NCBI RefSeq assembly: GCF_003344045.1
Contig: NZ_QFWX01000002.1
Location: 62,001-126,000, forward strand
Reading direction: 5' to 3'
DNA: 64,000 nucleotides
Source of the DNA: Marinobacter vulgaris
GTDB taxonomy: Bacteria > Pseudomonadota > Gammaproteobacteria > Pseudomonadales > Oleiphilaceae
Shown: piece by piece, positions 54,542-61,540 of the stretch
How positions within the stretch are numbered: the first letter of the stretch is position 1
How the letters are laid out: each line of letters opens with the position of its first letter
Translations under genes and position numbers: made by a program
The notes under the pieces: model-generated
Database searches by the model: none
What the model was told of the DNA's origin: nothing
The model's input: only the letters and a program-made list of their open reading frames with translations

Positions 54542-54663
54542 AAGTCATGATTGCGGGATTTGTTGCCGCCCTGGTGATTGCCTTTCTCGCACCGGTCATT
54601 CTGGATCAGTTCGGATGGTCTACCGCCGAGCAATACAGTAGCGAGAGCGTGCGGCTTGACTGA
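54538..54663 (+). CDS. 41-residue membrane peptide of formate dehydrogenase operon
   Basis: One hydrophobic helix (MIAGFVAALVIAFLAPVIL) is followed by a polar tail ending SSESVRLD. Translational coupling to the cytochrome b subunit (ATGA) suggests a small accessory subunit or assembly factor for the membrane part. Its size and coupling make it easy to miss; no family name is known to me. Confidence 0.65.
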   Translation: MKVMIAGFVAALVIAFLAPVILDQFGWSTAEQYSSESVRLD

Positions 54664-54673
54664 TCAAACCGAT

Positions 54674-54907
54674 ATGTCTCAAGGGGTACACCAGATCGAT
54701 GCCGTTGGCCTGGTGTGCCCCCTGCCGATTTTACGTTTGAAAAAACGCATTCAGAATTTGCCCAGTGGGACACAGGTCGAATTTCTGGCCGACGATCCCA
54801 GCGGCCGCCGGGATTTACAGGTACTGTGTGAACTGACCGGTCATAGCATTGAATGGGTCCGCGAAGAGGAGGATGGCGTCCTCCGATATCGTATCTGTCT
54901 GGCATAG
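54674..54907 (+). CDS. TusA family sulfurtransferase
   Basis: 77 residues. IDAVGLVCPLPILRLKKRI contains the family CPxP motif with the sulfur-carrying Cys. TusA proteins relay persulfide sulfur to tRNA thiolation or to molybdenum-cofactor enzymes. Position right behind the formate dehydrogenase genes suggests it feeds FdhD. A small gap (10 bp) after the membrane peptide supports co-transcription. No ribosome site is obvious at ATG 54674. Confidence 0.85.
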   Translation: MSQGVHQIDAVGLVCPLPILRLKKRIQNLPSGTQVEFLADDPSGRRDLQVLCELTGHSIEWVREEEDGVLRYRICLA

Positions 54908-54957
54908 ATAGCTGGACGGACATGAACGACACGGCTTCCGACTGGAACGAGGAGTTT

Positions 54958-55176
54958 ATGAAAGGAAAGGTTTTACATTTCGATCCGGATACCAAAGCGG
55001 GTTTGATAAAAGATCATCGAGGCGCAGAATTTCCCTTTTCCGACGACCAAGTGATCAGCAGCGAGGACGTCCAGACAGGCGACGAGGTTAATTTCCGCCC
55101 CAAGGGCTCCAAAAAAGGACCTTTTGCCTCTCAAATCGTGCCGCTAACGAGCGGGCATAAGTCAGCAACGGGGTGA
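54958..55176 (+). CDS. Cold-shock-domain-like small protein
   Basis: 72 residues. The OB-fold pattern (KGKVLHFDPDTKAGLIKD, then AEFPFSDDQV and VQTGDEVNFRPKGSKKGPFA) matches cold-shock proteins. The RNA-contact motifs are altered: RNP1 KGYGFI reads KAGLIK, and RNP2 VFVH reads FPFS. GAGGAG lies 5 nt before ATG 54958; an earlier ATG at 54922 lacks one. It is co-directional with the formate dehydrogenase operon, 50 bp after tusA. Confidence 0.72.
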   Translation: MKGKVLHFDPDTKAGLIKDHRGAEFPFSDDQVISSEDVQTGDEVNFRPKGSKKGPFASQIVPLTSGHKSATG

Positions 55177-55224
55177 TACGACCATTCTTCTTTGCAGTGG
55201 CTACCCCACTGGTAATCGACGTTC

Positions 55225-55245
55225 AGTGACCCGTGAAGGGTCACT
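55225..55245. terminator. Bidirectional hairpin after the FDH operon
   Basis: AGTGACCC and GGGTCACT form an 8-bp stem around GTGAA between the convergent cold-shock-like and cytochrome b561 genes; T-tracts are short. Confidence 0.55.
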
Positions 55246-55268
55246 TGAATTGACCACCGACTTGCTGT

Positions 55269-55808
55269 TCAAACCATCCGCTGGAAGATACCGTCCTTGC
55301 GAAGCAAGTGGCGTAAAGCCGCCGCGATATGGCCGGCGATCAGTACACTCAGGGTTATGGCAAGCCACCCATGTATATAGAACAGGCGCGCAGCCAGTTC
55401 TTCGTCCTCTGGCACAAAAGGCATGGCCGGCAGATGGTAGTCGCCCAGTATGACCAGCGCCGGATACGCTGTCACACCTGCCCAGCCGAACAAGGGTGTT
55501 ACCACCAGCAGTATATAGATCAGGTGATGCATGCTCTTGGCGGCAACCTGTAAGGTGCGTGGCATTTCATCCGGATAGGGTGGGCCCTTTAAGCGGATTT
55601 TTATCACGACCCGCAAAATCATCAGTAACAGCACGCTGAAACCGATCGCTTTGTGCAGACTGTACAATGTATTCGTCAGCGCCCCCCAGATATCTGCTTC
55701 CGCCCGTGAAGCCATCCAGAGCCCTATGGGTATCAAGGTCAGAACCATTAGCGCCATGACCCAGTGCAGTACCCGCCAGCCTGCGGGGTATTTCTGAATC
55801 TGCGGCAT
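55269..55808 (-). CDS. Cytochrome b561
   Basis: About 179 residues with four membrane helices. Candidate haem-ligand histidines lie in WRVLHWVMA, YSLHKAIG, SMHHLIYI and YIHGWLA. The family shuttles electrons across the inner membrane, often between quinol and superoxide or periplasmic partners. ATG 55808 has GGAGGGTGAG upstream; a GTG five codons earlier is less likely. It converges on the formate dehydrogenase operon. Confidence 0.87.
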   Translation of the reverse strand: MPQIQKYPAGWRVLHWVMALMVLTLIPIGLWMASRAEADIWGALTNTLYSLHKAIGFSVLLLMILRVVIKIRLKGPPYPDEMPRTLQVAAKSMHHLIYILLVVTPLFGWAGVTAYPALVILGDYHLPAMPFVPEDEELAARLFYIHGWLAITLSVLIAGHIAAALRHLLRKDGIFQRMV

Positions 55809-55993
55809 ACGCTCACCCTCCACTGTGATCGTTCCGGTACTGAATCCATCATCGAATTTATTCGGGCACTCTGCAAGAGCGGTGTTGAGGTAAGCCTTGT
55901 TCCCCTCAGGCCGCTTTATTGGCCGGCGGGCGAGGATACAGACGGGTTTTCCGCTATACTTCCGGCAGTCCTCCCACGCAACAGGAATGATTT

Positions 55994-56452
55994 ATGAGCC
56001 TGGCCACCGCCCTGCACCTACTCGCTGCCGTTATCTGGGTCGGCGGCATGTTCTTCGCCTATATGGCCATGCGCCCGGCCGTCGCCACGGTGGTGGACCC
56101 ATCCCAGCGCGGCGCACTCTGGTGTCATACCCTGTCGCTGTTTTTCCGATGGGTCTGGGTAGCCGTGATCGTGCTGCTGGCAACCGGTTACTGGATGATA
56201 TTCAGCCACTTTGGCGGCATGGCCGGCGCCGGCTGGCACGTTCATGCCATGCAGAGCCTGGGCCTGTTGATGATGCTGCTGTTCCTGCACGTCTATTTTG
56301 TCCCCTTCCGCCGCCTCAAACAGGCCGTGGCGCAGGGAGATCAGCAGCAGGGCCAACGCTGCGTGGGCCAGATCCGCCGGCTGGTGGGCGTCAACCTGAT
56401 CCTGGGCCTGATCGTAGTTGTGATTGGTTCTGCCGGGCAGTGGCTCAGGTAA
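55994..56452 (+). CDS. CopD-like integral membrane protein
   Basis: 152 residues with four membrane helices. HLLAAVIWVGGMFFAYMAMRP at the start and GWHVHAMQSLGLLMMLLFLHVYFVPFRRLK match the CopD-domain/membrane-protein group. Conserved histidines could bind copper or haem. The exact substrate is unknown. Its last 8 bp overlap the convergent FkbM methyltransferase gene. Confidence 0.75.
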   Translation: MSLATALHLLAAVIWVGGMFFAYMAMRPAVATVVDPSQRGALWCHTLSLFFRWVWVAVIVLLATGYWMIFSHFGGMAGAGWHVHAMQSLGLLMMLLFLHVYFVPFRRLKQAVAQGDQQQGQRCVGQIRRLVGVNLILGLIVVVIGSAGQWLR

Positions 56453-57209
56453 CCAGCCGGGCGTAGATATCTCCGGATGCAATCCCGTCAGCTCCGGCAT
56501 CAAGCCATTGCCGGAGTGCTTCCGGATCCTGCCATGAAGGCCTGATGAAACGGCGCTGCTCGCCGGCAATGACATTGAACTGGTACCGGCCCAGGCGTTC
56601 CAGCTCCTGCAGACACTGCAATGCCTGCTCCAGGGTGCCGTTAACGAATTCGAAGGACAGTGCCGGCAGAGGCTGGCTCAGCCCCGCGAGCACTTCCACC
56701 TCAAAGCCTTCAACGTCGATCTTGCAGAAGCTGGGCCGGCCATACTGCTCTATCAGCTCATCCAGGGTGGTGACCGTCACGGTAATCGAATCTTCCCAGC
56801 GGACATGGCGGAAACCGGCGGTCGTTGAACGCAGCTGCTCGCGCCAGCGGCTGTCCAGTGAGGCTACTGTGGGATTGCGCAAGCTCAGCGCCAGCTCGGC
56901 CTCGCCGGGAGCCCGACCTACCGCCAGAGGCAGGCATACTATACAGGGCTGCCGCCGCGTCAGCCGGCGCAGCCAGCGCAGAAGCTGTGGCTGCGGCTCC
57001 AGCGCCACCACCTGCGCCCCCAGCGCGGCAAATGCGGAGCTACGGTCTCCCAGGTGGGCGCCAATGTCGAACACCAGATCCCCGGGGCGGATAAATTCAC
57101 CGTAGAGCCGGCGCAAAGCCCTCTGGCGCCCGGGACGTCGATATATGACCAAGGACTGCAGCAACCCCAGACTGCGGTTCAAATGATCGATAATGGCTGC
57201 TACCCGCAC
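56445..57209 (-). CDS. FkbM family methyltransferase
   Basis: About 254 residues. SAM-binding motif I is VFDIGAHLGDRSSAFAALG, followed by VVALEPQPQLLRWL, and the family motif FCKIDVEGFEVEVLAGL lies near residue 170. FkbM enzymes O-methylate sugars or small molecules. AAGGAG spaces well with the GTG at 57209; the ATG at 57218 touches the ribosome site and is less likely. It is alone, with no sugar-synthesis neighbours. Confidence 0.83.
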   Translation of the reverse strand: MRVAAIIDHLNRSLGLLQSLVIYRRPGRQRALRRLYGEFIRPGDLVFDIGAHLGDRSSAFAALGAQVVALEPQPQLLRWLRRLTRRQPCIVCLPLAVGRAPGEAELALSLRNPTVASLDSRWREQLRSTTAGFRHVRWEDSITVTVTTLDELIEQYGRPSFCKIDVEGFEVEVLAGLSQPLPALSFEFVNGTLEQALQCLQELERLGRYQFNVIAGEQRRFIRPSWQDPEALRQWLDAGADGIASGDIYARLVT

Positions 57210-57314
57210 GGTGGTCATCTCCTTTTGCGCTCGTCACCTATTGACGAACGCCAGAAACTGAGTAGCCTGAAAGGCTAACCTGAACCAACACACCCAACCA
57301 AAGAGATTGCCTAT

Positions 57315-57572
57315 ATGTCATTGGAAAAGCACGATCTGATTCACGAAATGCCCGAATCCAAGGAAGCCATCCATCATCTGAAGACCACCAACAATCATTT
57401 CGCAAAAATGTTTGAAGAGTACCATGAGGTGGATCATGCCGTTCACCACTTCGAGGGAGGCGCAGAAAATACCTCCGACGAACACCTCGAGGATCTCAAG
57501 AAACAGCGGCTCAATCTCAAGGATCGGTTATCCAGCATGATTCGCGAGTACGAATCCTCAACCGAGAAATAA
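57315..57572 (+). CDS. DUF465/YdcH family protein
   Basis: 85 residues, a helical hairpin. HDLIHEMPESKEAIHHLKTTNNHFAKMFEEYHEVDHAVHHFE matches the YdcH family core, and the second half is a coiled-coil helix (LKKQRLNLKDRLSSMI). The function is unknown; it may bind another protein. AAAGAG precedes the ATG. Confidence 0.85.
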   Translation: MSLEKHDLIHEMPESKEAIHHLKTTNNHFAKMFEEYHEVDHAVHHFEGGAENTSDEHLEDLKKQRLNLKDRLSSMIREYESSTEK

Positions 57573-57620
57573 AGGCAATCAGGGCACGGACTCCCTGGGA
57601 AGTGACAGACGGCACGGGAT

Positions 57621-58457
57621 TCATGGTCTCTGGCAGGAAGGACAGTAATAAAGCCGCCGACTGGCCATGAGCGTTTTGACAATGGTTGTGCCGCACTCAT
57701 GACAGGCGGCTGACTCCCGGTTGAACACCATGTGTCTGCGCCTGGAAAAGTTCCAGCCCTCCTTCTTCAACCTCCCGGCTCTTTCAGGGTTATTGGTGAT
57801 GCCCTTCAACGTGTACGCACGGGATATCAGGTCAAGGATGGCATCGGCCAGTCGTTTTCGCCCGACATCACCAAGATCTCGGGGACGCGTCGCCGGCGGG
57901 AGCCCTGCTTCAAACAAAATCTCCGATCGCAGGTAATTGCCAATACCGGCGATAAATCCCTGATCGAGCAACAGACCGGCCAGACTGCGGCCACGAAACC
58001 GCTTTGATTCCAGCACGGCAATCAGCTCTTCAACCGATACGCTCTGGTTGAGCGGATCCGGTCCCAGGCGAGCCAGATAACCGACCTCCCCAAGATTTTC
58101 CGGCCGGACCAACTGGATGTCCGAGGCACTGTAAAGCCAGGCCGCTGCTTTTGAGCCAGTTATGGCGAACCGGAGCTGACGGTTTGTGGCTGGTTCTCGA
58201 CCCGGCTTGCCCACCCGCCATTTGCCGTACAGCTGGTTGTGGCTATACACACACCAAGGGCCATCGTCGTCACTTGCAGCGAAAAACACGAGTACCGCTT
58301 TGCCTCGCGCCTCCACCCCCGTTATCCGGCGATCCGCCAGGGATGACTCGAAGCCTTTGAGGTGTTCGAAGGCAAAGAACACCTGCTCGGCGACCTGGCC
58401 GGCAACAGCCTTTGCGATATCATCGACCATCCTCCGTATTTCCGGACCCTCCGGCAT
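57621..58457 (-). CDS. nei: Endonuclease VIII (DNA glycosylase)
   Basis: 278 residues. The N-terminus PEGPEIRR has the catalytic Pro2 and Glu3; YSHNQLYGKW is diagnostic of Nei rather than Fpg. The H2TH region (FIAGIGNYLRSEILF) and the C-terminal zinc finger CHEC...CPSC are complete. It removes oxidised pyrimidines and cuts the abasic site. AGGAGAG precedes the ATG. Confidence 0.94.
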   Translation of the reverse strand: MPEGPEIRRMVDDIAKAVAGQVAEQVFFAFEHLKGFESSLADRRITGVEARGKAVLVFFAASDDDGPWCVYSHNQLYGKWRVGKPGREPATNRQLRFAITGSKAAAWLYSASDIQLVRPENLGEVGYLARLGPDPLNQSVSVEELIAVLESKRFRGRSLAGLLLDQGFIAGIGNYLRSEILFEAGLPPATRPRDLGDVGRKRLADAILDLISRAYTLKGITNNPERAGRLKKEGWNFSRRRHMVFNRESAACHECGTTIVKTLMASRRLYYCPSCQRP

Positions 58458-58572
58458 GCTGTCTCTCTCCTGGCCTTTCTGATTGACTCCATTACTTAGA
58501 AACGACCAGTTCGCCGGACCGGATCAAAAATAGCGATTGCACTGACTGGGCGGGAATACTTCCTCTTGATAG

Positions 58573-59997
58573 TTACTCGTTCAAATTGCTGAGGGATTCG
58601 GACAAGCGCTCGATCCGCTTGTTGGAAGCCGCTACCAGGTCATTGATCTCGCCGGCTGAATCGCTCGACCGCTTGGCAAGCTTACGAACCTCGTCGGCGA
58701 CCACCGCAAAGCCCCGCCCGGACTCGCCGGCTCTTGCTGCTTCAATGGCTGCGTTCAACGCAAGCAGGTTAGTCTGGTCAGCAATGGCGTTGATCACCTT
58801 GATGATATTGCTGATTTCCTTACTGGAGTCCAGCACTTCACCCATTTCCTGATCAGTCACCTGGGCGGCAAGGCGTTTGTCGGTGATATCGATTCCGTAG
58901 GAAACAACAAGGCGGACTTCGTTAGCAAAGTTCCGGATCGCGCAGGATGACATTTCCAGCCAGACCGGCTCGCCGGCCTTGGTGTCCAGCTGCACGATAT
59001 TCTTCTGGTCATGGCCTTCGAGGATTTGCTTGAAGTTGTCGCCACCGGATATTTTCTGCAATGTTAACCGGCGAGACAGCAACTCCTGCTCACTGCTGAA
59101 TCCCAGTCGTTCTACAAGGTAGTGGTTGGCTGCAATCAGGTGGCCATCGCGGTCCCATTCAGCGATGGCAGCGGCGCGACCTATGGCCTCAAAGCGGCGA
59201 GCATCGGCCAGACCTTTTTCCTTTGTGGTAGTCACGTCGGCTTCCAGCGCAACAAAGTGTGTCAGCGCGCCGGATTCGTTGAAAATCGGGTTAATGGCGA
59301 GTGAAATCCAGTAGGGCTCGCCGTTTTTGTGATAGTTGAGAATCTCATCGTAAAACGGCTTGCGCGCATCCAGGTGCTGGCGGATACGACGCCGGGTTTC
59401 CTCGCTGGTGTCAGGGCCCTGCAGGCGCTCCCCTGGTTTGGTTCCCCTGACTTCTTCAAGCTTGTATCCCGCCAGCTTCTCGAACCCCTGGTTTACAAAA
59501 ACAACCTTGCCATTCGGATCCGTAATCACCACTGCGTTTTCGGTCACCCGTGCGGCCGAGGCCAGCAACTTATCTTCCGGATCCGGTTGCGGCAGGTCCG
59601 AGAGATCATTGAGTATGAGGGTCTGATAGTGTTGGCCGTCGAGCCTGCTCCCGAGCCGGGTGATGCGGCACCGCCATTCGCGACCGCGATGGTCTGTCAG
59701 GCAATGATCTCCGGCTGCAACCAGTTGCCCGGCAACATCCGCCCCGAGCACGGATGCCGCCGACTGACCCGGCACAAATCCGTAGCCAATATCGAAACGC
59801 TTGCGCATTGACTCATTCATCAGCAACACGCATTGGTTGGCGTCCACTGTGATAAACGGCTCCGACACATCCGCCAGCAGTTCGGCGAGGCGGGCGGCGA
59901 TGACCGACGGCGATCTTTCATCCACGCCGCCCAGGCCCGATTCAACATTGTCGGATACTGTTTCTGCTTTGCGCCCCCAGGGTAACCACGCATGCAT
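58573..59997 (-). CDS. Soluble PAS chemoreceptor with shortened signalling domain
   Basis: 474 residues without membrane segments. Two to three PAS domains (about 30-140, 145-260, 265-380; [26 protein letters not shown]) precede a signalling domain of only ~75 residues. The tip [32 protein letters not shown] is intact, but the usual long coiled-coil and methylation helices are missing. It may signal as a partner of longer receptors. Ribosome site AGAGG is 11 nt before ATG 59997. Confidence 0.87.
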   Translation of the reverse strand: MHAWLPWGRKAETVSDNVESGLGGVDERSPSVIAARLAELLADVSEPFITVDANQCVLLMNESMRKRFDIGYGFVPGQSAASVLGADVAGQLVAAGDHCLTDHRGREWRCRITRLGSRLDGQHYQTLILNDLSDLPQPDPEDKLLASAARVTENAVVITDPNGKVVFVNQGFEKLAGYKLEEVRGTKPGERLQGPDTSEETRRRIRQHLDARKPFYDEILNYHKNGEPYWISLAINPIFNESGALTHFVALEADVTTTKEKGLADARRFEAIGRAAAIAEWDRDGHLIAANHYLVERLGFSSEQELLSRRLTLQKISGGDNFKQILEGHDQKNIVQLDTKAGEPVWLEMSSCAIRNFANEVRLVVSYGIDITDKRLAAQVTDQEMGEVLDSSKEISNIIKVINAIADQTNLLALNAAIEAARAGESGRGFAVVADEVRKLAKRSSDSAGEINDLVAASNKRIERLSESLSNLNE

Positions 59998-60078
59998 CGG
60001 GTCTGACCTCTTTTGAATAAAGCAATTGTTAATTCGATAGACTGTACGTGGGTATCGGCATAACGTTCAGGATCTGAA

Positions 60079-60354
60079 GTGATTTTTTGTATCGGTGAGT
60101 TGTGCTACTCAATCCCGGTAATCGAAAGGTGCGTTCGTCATCCGTTTCTCTCCGGTCAGTCGTTTACGACCCTGCCCCGCCTGGCCTTTCCGGTCGATAA
60201 CCAGAAACTGTGCTTTGTCCCCCTGAGTGAACCCAAACTGGTCCTCCAGATCGGCATCATCAAACCGGCAAACCGGTCACTCTCGCCTTCGGCCCAGGCA
60301 TTGGAGCGGGTTATTCTGAAGCGTTTATCGGGCGTAGTGGGCTTGTCTGCATAA
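60079..60354 (+). pseudogene. LysR-family regulator C-terminal fragment
   Basis: A 91-codon frame whose second half reads FTTLPRLAFPVDNQKLCFVPL, then IGIIKPANRSLSPSAQALERVI. This is the C-terminal effector domain of LysR regulators; the DNA-binding part is absent. The first ~20 codons look non-homologous. No ribosome site is seen. Treated as a remnant rather than a functional gene. Confidence 0.65.
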
Positions 60355-60456
60355 CGACCAGAGAAGTGTTCCAGCTGCCCCCGCTCGCCCTCCATCCCTG
60401 CCTTCCCTATAATGCAGCGTCCGCCAACGAGTATGAGACTTGCCCTGGAGTGCACT

Positions 60457-61488
60457 GTGCCCACTAAATTGCCCCCGCTTTTAATCCATCGTTTACATCC
60501 GGCTCTGACGACTCTTATCACATGCCTGGCACTCTCCACACTTTCCGTTAACGCCCGGGCTGACACCCTCAACATTGCCTGGGATAACGATTTGCTGACC
60601 GGCTCAGACCGGGGGTACACGAACGGCTTGAAGCTTTCCTATCTCACAGCCACCGCCGATGATCAGCAACGGAAATCATCCAGAGTCGCACGGGGCGCAA
60701 GAGATACCCTGGATTTTCTACCGGGTTTGAGCTCCCGCACCCGGGACCAGGCGCTTGCCTTCAGCTTGCGGCAGCTGATGGTTACACCGGCGGATATCAC
60801 CGCCCGTGAACCACCCCTAGATGACCTTCCCTATGCCGGTTACCTGTCGGCCAGCACCACCTTGTGGAGCTGGAATGCCAATCGTATTACCGGATACGGT
60901 GTCCATCTCGGGGTTGTAGGTCCGGAAAGCGGCGCGGAGGCTGCCCAGAAATGGGTGCACAAACTGACCGGCAGTGAAGAGCCGAATGGCTGGGACTATC
61001 AGCTCGGGACGGATGTGGTTGGCGGTGTGAGCGCGGCACACGCCCAAAAACTCCTGCAAAGCGGTTCACCGGAGAGCCTCGAGCAGGAGGTTTCATTGTT
61101 AGGCTCGGCCATGCTGTCGAGTTTCAGAACCAATGCCAGGGTAGGCATGGTCTGGCGCATCGGGCAGCATTTACCGGTCAATTTCGTGCCCGACTATGCC
61201 GGCACCGCCTCGACAATCGGAATGCCCGGCGCTTTGAATACAGGTGGCGAGGGATGGTCAGTATTTATCGGGGTGGGGGTGGCGTACGTCCCTTACTCCT
61301 ACCTTGATGACAATTCGTCACCCTACCAGTTTGATGAGAGCCTGATCCAGGGCCAGGCCGGCATTGGCGGAACATGGCAGTGGAACCAACTACAGCTGGC
61401 GATGATTTTGCGGGCAACCACCGGTGAGGAGGAAACCAACAAGGACAATTTCAGCTATGGCACTCTGTCACTGACCTGGGCGCTGTAG
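60457..61488 (+). CDS. LpxR-type lipid A deacylase (outer membrane)
   Basis: About 343 residues. A signal peptide ends near NARA, then the DUF2219/LpxR motif IAWDNDLLTGSDRGYTNGLKLSY appears, with Asn and Asp of the active site present, followed by LPYAGYLSASTTL. LpxR removes the 3'-acyloxyacyl chain of lipid A; here the activity is inferred from the family. GGAG lies 6 nt before GTG 60457; an ATG at 60433 without a ribosome site is the alternative. Confidence 0.82.
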   Translation: MPTKLPPLLIHRLHPALTTLITCLALSTLSVNARADTLNIAWDNDLLTGSDRGYTNGLKLSYLTATADDQQRKSSRVARGARDTLDFLPGLSSRTRDQALAFSLRQLMVTPADITAREPPLDDLPYAGYLSASTTLWSWNANRITGYGVHLGVVGPESGAEAAQKWVHKLTGSEEPNGWDYQLGTDVVGGVSAAHAQKLLQSGSPESLEQEVSLLGSAMLSSFRTNARVGMVWRIGQHLPVNFVPDYAGTASTIGMPGALNTGGEGWSVFIGVGVAYVPYSYLDDNSSPYQFDESLIQGQAGIGGTWQWNQLQLAMILRATTGEEETNKDNFSYGTLSLTWAL

Positions 61489-61540
61489 TGTCCTGAAAAG
61501 ATGACTGTCCGCCAGTTCGCGATTCACTAACCGCTCATAT

